DNA of 64,000 bases from Calliopum simillimum (Eukaryota; Arthropoda; Insecta; Diptera; Lauxaniidae). Within the stretch, counting starts at the first letter, position 1, and each line of letters starts with the position of its first letter. Position numbers and translations under genes: made by a program. Below the pieces are notes generated by a model. The model did not search any database. It was not told the DNA's origin and saw only the letters and a program-made list of their open reading frames with translations. The DNA lies in the NCBI GenBank assembly GCA_951812925.1, contig OX638368.1, positions 19,469,187 through 19,533,186 of the forward strand. The letters run 5' to 3'. Below, piece by piece: positions 45,201 to 57,800 of this stretch.

Positions 45201-46413
45201 GTTGAAAATTGATTTTCTAAATTTTATTAACCTATACAATTCAAATTTAGCCAACTTGACCGTTTAAAAATCACAGAATCAGGCTGTTAATCTCTTAAAT
45301 CTTTTAGATAAAACCCGGTGGTGTTTTTGAGCGACATCATCCGTTTTGATATATTCATCGATGAATCATCATGAAAATATCAAGAATATAGCGCACTCTA
45401 CATGAACGTTTCTGAGGTGATTTTTTCATCGATGAATCATAATCAGAAATCAGCAAGTTAGTATTCTCTGTCGGCATTCAAATGTCTCTGAACTTTTAAA
45501 GTGTTCCAAATCGATGATATTGTCTGTTAAAAGTCGATAAGAAGTTTACGGCTGCACGACATTGTCTGTTACATATAGCTATCAACTATTAAATCATGGA
45601 TACAGTCTTCCTGGTGGTTTTTAGAAAGTCAACTTTTATGGATAAAAGTTTTTTATAAAAGTTATTCCAAAAAAATACTTTGAAGTTTTATATAAAAACT
45701 TAAGTAAAAGTTTTTAAAAACTTTATAATCGAAATGATCCATTTATCTGATGTTTTGATTACTCAATTAGTCAGTTGTTTGACGAGATGTGTGAGAGAGC
45801 TTGCATTGTAGTAATTTAGAAGATTTTTCTTTGATAATTCGTTTTCTTCATTTCTCCAAATAGTTTTGGCAAACAAATGATTGTATATAATTCAGAATAG
45901 ACGAATCTACGTTTCTCTAATGATAAAGTTTTCACATGTCCAGTTATTTTAAAGAAACCGATGACCATTTGCTTCGAAGCACTTCGTGCCCGAAACACTT
46001 ATTGGAGTTGGCTCGTCATGAAAGACCCATACAAGGTATCAACATCCTTCTCACGTCAGTTCTTGGTTCTATTACCAAACGTTTCCGTATCAGCAGTTTT
46101 TTGCTGAAACTTTTTTCGATTGCAGTTTACGATTTTTTTATTTCCTGATGTCAAAGTCATTTAATTTTAATAGACAAAGAAAACAATTTGCTTTCATACA
46201 AAATGGGTATTAATTATTGTAATAACTGGTATAATTAATATATGTAGATGAATTAAATATTTGGTAATATTTAACATGCGGCATAAATGAACAATTTTAC
46301 TGCACAAATAATATATTTGTTGATGGTTACGAATCTTTTTCTTTTTGGTTGATACAAATGGTTTTTGTCACAATCATTTATTTGTTAATAATTACCAAAT
46401 CATGTGTTTGACG

Positions 46414-47279
46414 GTAACATAATTTGTCTAATAATCTTTGTCTTAATATCTCTAAATGTCAATCTATGTCGTTTTATAGAACTAATTCATCTCTAGTTTT
46501 TGATTATATTATTAATGATCTTACTCTTGAAAGAGTTTATTTTAAAAAGGATTTGGGAGTGATTTTTGATCGCCGTCTTACCTTTAAAGATCATATCGAC
46601 TACGTTATATCTAAGGCATACTCTATGCTAGGATTTTTAAAGAGAAATTCCAAAGATTTTAGGAACCCTCGTACAATCAAGCTACTGTATGAAAGTTTGG
46701 TAAGACCATTTTTAGAATATTGCAGCGTTATCTGGAACCCCAGTTATAACTCGCACATTCTGAGAATAGAAAGGGTCCAGAAAGCTTTTACCAGATATCT
46801 TTTCTCCAAGTTGAATTGGCAAATTAGCAGACCTTCTTACTTAACACGCTGTGCTTTGTTTAGTATGTATTCACTTGAATGTCGTCGCATAATGTATTCC
46901 GTTGTGTTCATTAGAGATATTATTCATTGTAAAATTCAATGTCCCAATATTTTATTCAAGATAAATTTTTATTCGCCTCTTAGAAACCTTAGAGAGAGTT
47001 TTCACTTTCGATGTAATTACTGAGAAGTAATTTTGCTCAGCAGGAACCTCTTGCGCATTGCCTTAGTATTACTAATGTATTATTAGATGATATCGACATT
47101 TTCCATAATTGTTCCAGAGATTGCTTTAAAAGTTATCTCCTTCTAGTTTCAAATCAAATTGGGGTACTCGAACGCTTTTAATTATAAGATCTTATTTATA
47201 TGTATTTATGTTATTGTTATTTTTTAGTTAATTAAATGTTGTCTAGTCTGTAAGAGATGTCATCTCTGTTTGATATTAA

Positions 47280-47326
<47 letters not shown>

Positions 47327-47330
47327 AATA
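46414..47330 (+). pseudogene. 5'-truncated LINE: reverse transcriptase C-terminus, one frameshift, (TAAA)n tail
   Basis: The open frame 46424-47023 encodes the thumb/C-terminal part of a non-LTR reverse transcriptase: LNISKCQSMSFYR, KDLGVIFDRRLTFKDHI, SLVRPFLEYCSVIWNP, RIERVQKAFTRYLF. After a frameshift near 47020 the tail continues at about 47022-47181 (QQEPLAHCLSITNVLLDDID). A 3' UTR and a (TAAA)n tail at 47277-47328 complete the element end. Clade uncertain. The palm domain with the catalytic FADD is absent. Confidence 0.88.
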
Positions 47331-48103
47331 AAAAACGTTAAAGTTTGCATTTCTATAAAGTATTAAAGGGTAAAATTTGAGGCAACTTTTCTTACATTAC
47401 ATCTTTTACATCGCATGAAGACCCTTCACATAATAAGATTTTTAATTCATAACTTTATGCAGGTCTTTACAGAACGATTTATCATTATTTTAAAGTGGGT
47501 TTCCCCTTAAGCGGTTAAAAATGAGTAATTAAATTTTAAATAATAAATAAAAATTGTTACACTAACTTTCTGTGCCTACAGTATATTTAAATGTAACTTG
47601 ATTCGGACAAAAACTTAGTTAAGAAGAACAGCACATTTGTTAGTACATAATAGAATACAATAAAACATAACAAAACAAAACATATGGAGCAAAAAGTTTA
47701 AGATATTCGCAAAAGTCGACGGTGCAATGGGAATGTTGCAACTATTGTGTATAAAGTTCTCTTTTTCCTATATGTTTTCAAACTGTATATTCGATATTGT
47801 AGTAGTGCTTCAATGGAGCTTATTCACAATGTTTAAAATTTTTTCCTTAATTAGCTATCGTTATCGTGAATAAATATTCCCAGGGAATTTTTCTCAGACT
47901 GCAATAGAGAATGCACGGTAGTCCTAAGTGTTTAGTCTATAGCAGGAACATTTTCTTGATGGAAGTAAACTTTTTCCTCATCTAATGAAAGTATTTCCTT
48001 TATTAAAAAAAGAAGGCCATACATTAGTCCTTAAGATTTAATATTAGTAAAGTGCACTTCTTTATCACTCTTATCACGTAATTCGATTTCGGTGCGATTT
48101 TGC

Positions 48104-48290
48104 TTTTATATATTTTAATATCTAGGATCGAAACCGAAATTTTTTGCAATCAAAATCGAATTAGATGATATGGTTGGTTCGATTTTGATTCCAAAAATTT
48201 TCGATTTTGATTTAATCAATATATCAAAATATATGATAGCAAAATCTCGATTCGATTTCGTTCGAATCGAAATCGAATTAGATGATAAGG
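48104..48290. repeat. AATCGA-rich dispersed repeat
   Basis: Several inverted copies of TCGATTTTGATT / AATCAAAATCGA; its last 66 bases match the start of the window. Flanked by unclassified sequence (47331-48103 and 48291-49380), in which I see no gene apart from a partial copy of the 7581-7692 MITE at 47866-47925. Confidence 0.6.
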
Positions 48291-49458
48291 GAGAATATGT
48301 ATAAAGGCTCGAAAAACTTAAATCAATTATAGTAATCCTGTCCTTTGCTTTGGTCTCACTATATAAACCTCATATTAAAAAAAAAAATTTAAGAAAATGT
48401 TTTCCCAGCTGACATTTTTTGTATAAAGTAAAGGTTTTTCCCTCCCTTTCCCAAAAAATAAAAAAAAATCAATAATGGTAAGTTCTGACCACTTTGTTTA
48501 ATCGAGAGAATTTTAATTGAATATAATCGAATTCAAAATTTTAACACTAAATGCATTTCTAGAAAACAATTGGATAAACATATCGATTATTGGGGGAGGA
48601 TCAACTATTTCAATTGAAGCAAACACAATAGACAGGCAGACAGACAGACAAATAGAATGTAAACTGGCGACAACAAACTCAATGGCAACATAGTCATTGG
48701 GTAAAAATAAGCAACAAGCAAGCAAACCAAAGACAATTCGATAGAAAATTAAAAATAGCACAAAAAACTAAAATGCATTTGGAATTATAGCAAATATATG
48801 TATTGAATAAAAGAAAACATTGAGAGTCAGCAGCACATTTACAAATGTTCAACGAACTTTTGCTTTGGAGCTGCACTGTGCAATGTGCAGACACGATGAT
48901 ATGCTGGAGAATTAGATACATCATATGGTGGAGGCGTTTGTATACATTTTACTATGAGAAATGTTTACGAAGCACGTACATACAAACATATGTATATTTA
49001 GAGTAATTTTTTTGGGACATAAACAAGAACTATTGTAAACATGTGTGCTTGAAAAATAAAAACAAAATCATTTCTATTTTTGAGTTTAGTATGATATATC
49101 ATATATGTTTGTACTAAGGAATATTAATTTTTTTTTAATTTTTTATGCTGTCATTAAATGAAGTTAGAGTGGGTACATGCGGAAGAAAAATTTTTCGTTT
49201 TTAAATTAATAATTTTACCAAAAGTTCAACTAGAAAATATTATAGTTGCGGATGCATTTTTTTTTTATATTTCTTACAATTGAAATAGGAGGAGGATTTA
49301 AAGATTTAAGTGTGAAAATTTTAACTTTTCCTTTTCAGCTTTATTTATTTTTGATCATTTATCATTCGATGTGAACTTAATATTGGGTGTACAACTTAAA
49401 AACCGGAATTTTTTAACCAAATTTGATGCTTTATTGTGGAAAAATATTACAATATATT

Positions 49459-50601
49459 TTATTCAAAGTATTGTCCATTGGAAGCTACAACATTTCCCCA
49501 TCTATCAGGCAATTTATGAATTCCATCCCAAAAAAATTGCGCCGGCTTGGCGGCCAAAAATGAATCGAGCCAATTTTCGATATCTTGAACTTAAGTGAAC
49601 CGTATTCCTGATAGGGCATTCTGCATCGATCGAAACAAATGGTAGTCAGATGGTGCAAGGTCTGGGCTATAAAGCGGGTGAGGCAAAATTTCCCATCCGT
49701 TGTTTTCCGGATAATTTTTGACTGGGGCAGCAATATGTGGCCGAGCGTTATCGTGGTGGAAAATGATTGACTCGTGTCTGGTCGCATACGTTGGCCGCTC
49801 TGCCTGGATTTTCTGCTTCAATCGGATCAATTGTTGACGATAGAGTTGAGCATTAATGGTTTGGCCACCTGGCAACAGCTCATTATGGATCACACCTAGC
49901 TGGTCCCACCAAATACAGAGCATTACCTTCGAAGCATCGCAAGGGATCGTGACAAATGGAGAGATTTCATATTGGCCCTATGCTCCTCCTAGGAGTTAAA
50001 GGAGAATACATACATACATACATACCTTCGAAGCGTGAATATTTGGCTTCGGCTGTGATGGGCCGGCCTCACCTTTCTTGACATACGCTGTTTTGCGCTT
50101 GGGATTATCGTAATGGATCCACTTCTCATCGCCAGTGACAAAACGATGCAAAAAACCCTTCCTTTTGTGGCGTTCAAGCAGCATTGTGGACATCAAAAAT
50201 CGCCGTTCGACGTCCCTTGGCTTCAACTCGTATGGCACCAAATGTCCCATCTTTTGAAAAATTCCCAAGGCTTTCAAACGTCTGGAAATTGTTGCTCGAT
50301 CAACTTCCAATGGTTCTGCAAGTTTTTCTTGCGTTTGACATGAATCTTGATCGAGTAATGCCTCCAATTCTTCATCCTCAAACTTTTTCGGCTGACCAGG
50401 ACGTTCTTTGCCTTCGACATCAAAATCGCCACTTTTAAACCGTCGAAACCACTCACGACAGCTTGATTCAGCTGGAGCATAGTCCCCATAAACTTCTACA
50501 AGAATGCGATGACTTTCGGCAGCAGTTTTCTTTGCAAAAAAATGACCCAACAGAACCTCCCGCAAATGCTGTCTATTTCTCCAATTTTCGAAGTTATTCA
50601 T
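49459..50601 (-). pseudogene. mariner transposase, two lesions
   Basis: DD34D cut-and-paste transposase, 347 codons if the insertion is ignored. It starts MNNFENWRNRQHLREVLLGH. Motifs: VPYELKPRD (mariner WVPHEL-like), VTGDEKWIHYD (first Asp), FHHDNARPH (second Asp) and SPDLAPSDYHLF, with exactly 34 residues between the second and third Asp. Lesions: an 87-bp LINE tail plus a 12-bp target duplication after IHASKV (49924-50034), and a TAA at 49591-49593 in place of a sense codon. The last 44 residues, ending GQYFE, follow. All catalytic residues remain. Confidence 0.95.
49924..50034 (+). mobile_element. RTE-like LINE tail inserted in mariner, 12-bp target duplication
   Basis: TACCTTCGAAGC at 49924-49935 and 50023-50034 brackets 87 bp that match the 3' end of the 56.9-kb element (ATCGCAAGGGATCGTGACAA ... 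GGAGAATACATACATAC). Sense strand plus. Severely 5'-truncated. Confidence 0.9.
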
Positions 50602-51064
50602 CGTGAAAAATAATAATGATGCACACAAGATAAAATTGTTTTGTTGACTGAATTTGACAGCTGTCAAATGTACCTTCAAAATGACATATATATAAACTTC
50701 GAGCTTTTACGATATTGTTAGTACGGACATCCACCGTCAAATTCCGGTTTTTAAGTTGTACACCCAATATTTGTTAAGTATATATAGATAATTCAACAAA
50801 AAACTAAGAAGAGGTATTTGGTTTCAATAGGATTTGCTTTTTTTATTTAAATTTTTAGTTTCATTTCAAAAGCGCTATGCAAAAATAGTATTGTATAATA
50901 TCAATGAGTTATACGTACAACAGCAGGGTGATGCATAACACAGGAAAAACAAAACATTACAACTCATTGCATGTGCCTTATTTTTCTTGTGATTCTCACG
51001 ATAAGGACCAGCTAGAATTTCTGCATACAATTTTATCACAGTTTTTTGTTGTTAAGACACAGTT

Positions 51065-51180
51065 AGGGTATTCCTGAAAACGTGTAAAAGCCTCGAAAAC
51101 TAGTAAAACTGTCAAAAGTTCGTATTGATTTGGCAACTTACGAGTTTTAGAGGCATTTTCACGTTTTAAGGAATACCCCC
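51065..51180. mobile_element. 116-bp MITE
   Basis: GGGTATTCCTGAAAACGTG and its near-inverse CACGTTTTAAGGAATACCC, with GCCTCGAAAACTAGT / ACGAGTTTTAGAGGC inward. Non-coding. Confidence 0.65.
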
Positions 51181-51479
51181 AGTATGCCATAAATGCATTT
51201 ATGCAACCAAGTTAAATATAGTACGCTTGGAAGTTCTTCTGGATGTCGGAAAATGCGTCTGATGAGAATGACCCATGGTTCCTAAGAATACCAGGTAAAT
51301 GAAGTAAAATCGATAGTAAATTATGTTCAAAGATTGCAATCAACAAAAAAAGCGTGTGAAAAGTACTAAAAAATTCGTAGTTGCCGGGAGGGAGAACAAA
51401 ATGTACACCGACCACTATTTTTTGTCAATCCGTTTTTTTTTTTAATTTTAAAAAATTTTGGTATGCAATAACAAAAAAC

Positions 51480-51885
51480 AACTTCTGGTAGGGCCAAATT
51501 CACTGGAAAATAAGGTATATGCCAATAATATGGGAGGGAATATTTTGAGATTTTTTGTAAGAATTTATTCTCCAATTTTTTTTACAAGGAATTCGAAGAC
51601 CGCCTAAATAATATATGAAAAACGTTTGTAGGAAAACTTTATAGCTTATTAAAATACCTTTCATTTGAAACCAATATTTTTGATATCCATCCAAGGGTTT
51701 CCAAATGATACCGGTTTTCTAAAAGTAATATCTTCCGGTGGTTATATCCCCAAAAGTAAACCCGAGCCACAATTTTTTCTTAGAAAAAATCCTCATAGAA
51801 TAAACTAGGTATAAAAAAAGAAATATGAGGTGTAGTAGCTACAGTAAACTTGACTCAAATTTATCAATGAGAATACCATTGTTAC
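51480..51885. repeat. Diverged copy of the 7.4-8.4 kb repeat
   Basis: Same block order as 7500-8410 with internal deletions, including GAAAATAAGGTATATGCCAA and AATAAACTAGGTATAAAAAA. Confidence 0.5.
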
Positions 51886-52560
51886 TTTTCACTTTGTCCT
51901 TCCGTTTGTAACGCAGAGAAGGAGACGTAGCAGGAATATGTTTATTCTTGATCAGCGTCACCTGAGTTGATGTAGCCATGTCCGTCTGTCTGGCTGTCTG
52001 TTGACATCATTTCAATATTTTTTGGAAGCAAGATAACCCGATGAAAAATATAGCTCGTGCGATTGAAAATGAGGGAAATCAGTCAAAGAACACGCCTACC
52101 GCCCATACAATAGTATCATCTGAAACGCTATGTTAAGAGCAGTGTTTACGGGAATGCAACCAAAATACATCCTAATACTAGAAATAGTAACGGCGAATTC
52201 TGAACAAAAACTGGACGAACTCGAACAAAAGGGCGTGGCACCTCCCATGCAAGCAAATTTTTCAAAATGTCGTAGTTCATGTCCATAATTTGAGATAATG
52301 CAACCAAATTGCGTATAGAAGCTTGAAAAAGTCGAATCAAGCTCAGAGTGAAAGCTAGGTAAACTCGGACAAAAGTAAGTGCAAGCTCCCTTACAAAAAT
52401 GCCGTAGTTAATGCGTTATTGGCGATAATGCAACGAAATTTCAGGCACTAGAAATAGTCAAAGCAAGCTCGTTGCATAAACTATGTGAATTCAGACACCG
52501 CCGTTAAAAGTAAAGTTCTAAAAATTGTACGGTGTAGGGTATTTCATTTTTGGTCAAGCC
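51886..52560 (-). repeat. Dispersed repeat family A, second minus-strand copy
   Basis: Starts CACTTTGTCCTTCCGTTTGT; contains inverted CATGTCCGTCTGTCTGGCTG and GGGCGTGGCACCTCCCAT. Lies directly against the 51480 repeat, suggesting both belong to one larger element. Confidence 0.7.
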
Positions 52561-52869
52561 AAATATGGTGTGAAGATTTAGAGATTTGCGCCCTTATTCT
52601 GTATCTTGAAAAGAGTGAGTGGCTGAAAATTTCTCAAAAATAACAGCCGATTGAAACTCTTCATCAAGAACTGGCTGCGCCTTTGGGGTTCATTCCAACT
52701 TAAAAAGCAAAGTTAGTAAACAAATCTTTTAATTCATGTCTTAACTTTTAAGGTATAAGTCACTGTAAATCAGTTACCTGTTTCGATATACAGAATTAGG
52801 GGATATTTGGCCGAACTCGTAGACCAATTTTGTAATTTTACTTTGTTTTGATTATCTATATACATATTA

Positions 52870-53218
52870 ATAAGACAGACAAAAATTTGTCCTACCTTTT
52901 TTACTATGTTAGAAATTGAGCACGACTTTGAAGTATACACCATTACAAAGGTATTTGTGTGTAAATGTGCACAAAGTTAAAATTATTTTAACCAGGTAAA
53001 ATTAAATGCAAATTTTTTCCATATTAAAAAAGACAAAATACGCGCTCACACAGAGGTGAAAAAAGGATACAGCACAAAGGGAAAGACAAAAAGCTGACTG
53101 AATGAGCCTTTTTATTTTGTACCAAATAGCAAAGAAAGTACTATAACTGTCCGAAAAGTACCAAAATTATATAATACATTTGTGGTCAAGTTTGGACCAT
53201 CGGGTGATTCTAGTCTTA
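52870..53218. repeat. Dispersed repeat family D, second copy
   Basis: Same strand and order as 41450-41850, with many substitutions and a deletion near 53110. Non-coding. Confidence 0.7.
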
Positions 53219-56200
53219 ATAAAGTTCAGATGTTTATATTTTTTTTATCTCATTATTTTGAACCTTAGCTGTCAAAATTAAATGGAAAAAATTGAATTGG
53301 AAAAAAAGTATTCCTGCTGGAAAAGAAATTTCAATTCTCAAAATATTCACGATTGCAAATGTTCCATCTCGAGGAAATTCCTAGATAAAGAAAAATTTCA
53401 ATGCAAGTCTTGTAATTTTTAAAGTTCTTTAATTTGTAACCTACTTTGCTTAATTTTCCGAGCTTAGTTGAAGCGTTAAAATTAAAATTGGAAGTTTTTT
53501 GATTAAATTTGTTCTTGCAGGGTAAACGAAATATAAAGCAAAATTATATTCGAATATTCGTCACACATAAGACATTATAAAATCAGTTATATCTTTAAGA
53601 TCACTTGTATTAAAATCACATACATACGTATAAATTATAAAGATCATTACCCTTTGTTTAGCGTTAGAGTTTCCCATATCGTAAAGAATTTTTAACTTTA
53701 CAAAAGAAATAAGATTCTTCCCGCTTACTGTGTCATAGCAAAGAACAATAACATATATTTTATTTTATACGTTTGCACTTGACACTTTTTTCACACAATG
53801 CACTTTGGGCGACATTAATTAACAAGTTAATAAGAATACTACGATGTAACAATTCCCAAGTTGTCGGAGGAACTGTTTCCGTTAAAATTAACAATAAACT
53901 GACAACTCAAAAATCCACAACGACAGAGACTCATCCGACATCAAATGTATGATGATCATATGTTATTATTGTATTTTCTTTTCTTTTGTTTAGTAAGAGA
54001 CTTTCGCTCCGAACTCAATTCTCGATTGCAACCAATTTGCTTTTTTAATTTATGTGGATTTGCTATTAAAGCTGGCCAAAAAGTAATTAAAAATTTGCAG
54101 TACATATATTTTTGTTTTTGTTAAAATAAAGAAAAACCAAATGAGTCAATGAAGAAAAAAAAAAAACCATTTTTAAAAGTGAAAGAGTAAAATGTAAAAA
54201 AATAAAAACACACGAAAAAATTCTTTTTGGTCAATTGACCCCATCTCTCTATCGAACGGAAAAAAGCAAGAAGGGGGTAAAAAAAATTTTTTTAAAACGA
54301 AACGATTGTTCATTGATCGTTAAATTTAATCGAAAAATATTAAATAAAAAACCATTTAGTACATGCACAATTGTTACCATTTTAGCCAAATGGCTTTCTG
54401 CTTAAACACAGTAAGACGAAAATATTTCAAAAGAAAAAAATAATAGTAAAAGATAAAAGAGCAAACTACACACAATACAAATTTTCTTTGAAAAGGAGAA
54501 TCTTTAAAATATGTACGTCATATTTTCAATGGATTTGCATGTTTTTTCGATCAGTGGGACCGATGGCTCGTTTGTTGCAAAACTGTTATAACTCAAAAAA
54601 ACAAAACAGTTTCGAGAAAAGTGCTCTTAAAGACTTTAATTGACAATAACTAAACTGAAATATTCCAAAAACCGTATTGCTGCTGTAGAAATGAGAGCAT
54701 TCTTATTAGTTTTTGATAAGAAATATGTGAATTCAACTTTGGTAAACCTTTTACTTTAAATTGTACAGTATTCTGGACATCAAAAACCATAGGCAATGGC
54801 CTTTGTTTTTCAGCAATAATGTCACAATTCAAAATTTGTCATCATTTCAAATATTGAAGCGATACGCTCACATAAATTAGCGGTAATATCTGCGTATTTC
54901 TCGAATCTTTTTTTTGGAGTTATGACAGTCTTGCATCAAACGTTCTAATGTATGTACATGCAAGTAATAGCTTTCAACAAACTGTGCAGGGAGTATACAC
55001 GTGCTGAATACTTAATTTTTTTTGTGTTTGAAATTTTTTTAAATACACTAACCCTAAAAAAAAAAAACACTTAAAAAAATTAAAGTTATATTAAATATTG
55101 TTCTGCCCACTATAAATACAAAAATTTGGTTTCCTCGTGCAGTCGTATATAAGGTGTAAACGATAGGGTTACGAAGCTTCTGGGAGTTGATAGAGGACTT
55201 ACAAATTAAAAAATTGCTATGACAAATGAGTGATTTTTCAATAGGGCTTATAACCAAAACGATGTCATAAAATTAATTGCCTGAAACTTTGTCATAAATT
55301 AATAACATTGGGTTCTGTTTTCACGAAAAGTTTACCTGATAGCATGGAATTAATGACATTTAGTTAAAAAAATCATATTTACAATATTTAATAACCGATT
55401 ATTATGGTTATAAGCCCTTTTGAAAAATACTCCTCAAATGTACTACCGAATTAAAGGCAATTTAACGAGGATTCCCAAAATTATAAAAGGGTATGTTAAT
55501 TAGACCTTTTTCATACTTAAATGGCCGCCAAAGTCAAAAAGTAGGAAAAAAAAAATTTAAATATCAACTTTAAAGGTCCAAAACTTTGCGAATTCCTTTC
55601 AAACCATATAAACCAAACTAGGAGTAATCGAACAAAAAGTAACATTTCCATGATTCCTTTTTTTCAGAAATCAATAAAATGTGATTTAAAAAGGTAGCAT
55701 ATTTTTTTTTAAAAATATGTTTATGCATAAATATACACTAAACAAACTGCCTTACAATCGCGTTTTAACACATTAAAAAACTTTCATATTAATGGAGATA
55801 ACTAAGTTTGAAATTTGGAAATGTTGGAAATTTTACTTTTTGATAATCATTAAACTGAAATGATGCCTTGTGGGAGCAATAAAAGCAACTGAAAATGTTC
55901 GTCGAAGACTATGATTAGTGATTAGTATTAAATAGGTAAATGTAATTTTTCGTCAGAACTACAAAAAAATTGTAAGTGGAGTGGAAATGTTACTTTTTGT
56001 ACGGAAATCGACGAAAAACGCGGTTTTCTTGGGAACTGTTATTTTTTGAACCGCCAAATTCAACTGGAATGTTTAGTTCATAGATTTACATACGATTCTT
56101 CAAAAAAAAGCAAAAAAACAAAAACTGGAAATGTTACCTTTTGTTCAACTACTCCTCAAATACACTCTTATGAAGCTAATACAATTAGCTTAACCCTTTC

Positions 56201-56869
56201 GACCCGAAAAAAAAAAAAAATGTTTGACCGTTTCTAAATTCAAATTTTCACCGCCAGAGGCGCTTCCGGTCTTTGATCCCAACAGATGTTTTTGATTTGA
56301 ATTTTTTTGATATAATATCCTTGGAGTGGTGATAAGAAAAAACAGTGTTTACTTAAAATTGCATTAATTTTATTTATTCATTCAATTGAAGTAACGTCAA
56401 TAGCCGAGTAATGTATTTATTTAAAAATATTTGGCATATATTGTCCCAACCGGTTCGAAAGGGTTAAAGAAAATCTGTTTTAACCCTATAACTCCTCAGG
56501 GGTACATTTAAGACCTACCACAGGTGCTATATTTTTAGTTAATCTATGCTTCCTCTATCACCTCCCAGAAGTTTCGTAGCCTTATCACTAACACCCTGCA
56601 TAAAGGACGCACGAAATTGTTTTGCTCTTTCTACTAAATGCATCGCTTAGTACTATTCTTTGTCTTCAAAATGAGCAACGAATTGATCTTGTATGATTTT
56701 TATTTAACAACGATTTCTTTTCTAGAAAAAATGTTACCTGTTTGGAGAGTAACATTGTTTTAGTTTTGCACTCTACCCTGATAAAATGTTGCCTTTTTTT
56801 AAATAAGGATAGAACAAAAAATTCTACACAAATTACAAAATAAATTTTCTCTTACAATTGCGTCATTTG
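53219..56869. other. Intergenic stretch, no gene seen
   Basis: AT-rich, with poly-A/T runs and a family 3368 half-repeat at about 56630-56715. A minus-strand frame at 54650-54832 has some coding look (RPLPMVFDVQNTVQFKVKG) but no family match and no convincing splice partners. Confidence 0.45.
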
Positions 56870-57360
56870 TTTATGTATGTATGTATGTATTCTCCTTTAA
56901 CTCCTAGGAGGAGCATAGGGCCAATATGAAATCTCTCCATTTGTCACGATCCCTTGCGATGACTTTGATCTCTTGCCACGATTTTCCCGATTCTTGGATT
57001 TCCTTTTCCAACGACCTTTTCCAGTTGGTTTTGGGTCTACCACGTCCTCTACTGCCTTGTGGATTCCACTCAAGGGCCTGGCGACAAACTTCGCTGTGTG
57101 GTTTCCGGAGAGTGTGACCAATCCATCCCCATTTGCGCAGCTTGATCTCGTTTGCTATAGCCTTCTGTTTGCATTTTTGATGTAGCTCGGCATTTGATAT
57201 AGTGCGAGGCCACCAAACCTTTAATATACGCCTTAAGCATTTGTTGACGAATACTTGCAGCTTGTTTGTTAGTTGTTCAGTAACAAGCCATGTTTCGCAC
57301 CCATATAACAAAACCGATTTGTTTATACACTGCAGTAAAGTTAGTACTAGCCCGAAACGA
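56870..57360 (-). pseudogene. 5'-truncated RTE-like LINE, reverse-transcriptase C-terminus
   Basis: Minus-strand frame ending at 56904: KSVLLYGCETWLVTEQLTNK, LQVFVNKCLRRILKVWWP, KLRKWGWIGHTLRKP, RGRGRPKTNWKRSLEKE, RDRDKWRDFILALCSS. These are the hallmarks of the RTE-type C-terminal region. The tail is (TATG)n at 56873-56890. 5' truncation near 57350. Parent family of the fragments at 7187, 21655 and 49936. Confidence 0.88.
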
Positions 57361-57569
57361 GTGAAAAAGGGATGTAGTGGGGGCCAGTTTGATACCAATT
57401 TATAGTTTAAAGGGGCAAATAAATTTGAATTGTTACGAAAGCAAAATACAATTTTCGTTTTTGCTTTTGAAATAATTTATTTATTTCAAATATTTATTCA
57501 AATAAATTTGTTTTAAATAAATTGTTGAAAAAAATTAAATTGATGAATTCATTTTTGTTAATGTTGTTT

Positions 57570-57800
57570 TGAATGTATGTATGTATGTATTCATCCACTG
57601 GTTGGAGACTACTTCACACTACAACTAGCCCCGGACTGGTGTAAAAGTAATGCAAAAGGGGTCAATTGAAATTTCGTAGGACATTAACACATAAAAAAGA
57701 AGTTGCTTTTATGTAAAAAGGGTTGAATTCTGACTAGTACTGGTTGATAAAGGACTAGTTATAGAAACACAATTAAACTAGTCCGTTTGCCTGCAGGATA
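57570..57800. repeat. TATG tract and CTGCAGG-ended repeat piece
   Basis: A (TATG)n tract at about 57573-57590 may be another LINE tail. At about 57735-57795 (minus) a relative of the left end of the 18246 element is seen. From 57800 to 59217 only a half-copy of family 3368 (58060-58180) and unclassified sequence are seen. Confidence 0.35.

Larger units (their letters stand above)
44434..45286. mobile_element. PIF/Harbinger element with long tRNA-like terminal inverted repeats, 853 bp
   Basis: Terminal inverted repeats of about 165-170 bp start CAGCCTGATTCTGTGATTTT and are flanked on both sides by the 3-bp duplication TTA (44431-44433, 45287-45289), as in PIF/Harbinger elements. The inner part of each arm contains a tRNA-Ala-like sequence. 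A transposase N-terminal relic lies between them on the minus strand (44708-45022). Non-autonomous and unusual in structure. Confidence 0.75.
49383..50767 (-). mobile_element. Full-length mariner transposon carrying a LINE-tail insertion
   Basis: Terminal inverted repeats start TTGGGTGTACAACTTAAAAA, with TA on both sides (49381-49382, 50768-50769). Total 1385 bp; removing the 99-bp insertion with its duplicated target leaves 1286 bp, the standard mariner length. The transposase gene runs on the minus strand. Confidence 0.95.

Noticed and set aside
54650..54832. Minus-strand frame with RPLPMVFDVQNTVQFKVKG
   Set aside because: Considered as a later exon of the 63282 gene, but no acceptor at its start, no phase-compatible donor and no recognisable domain.
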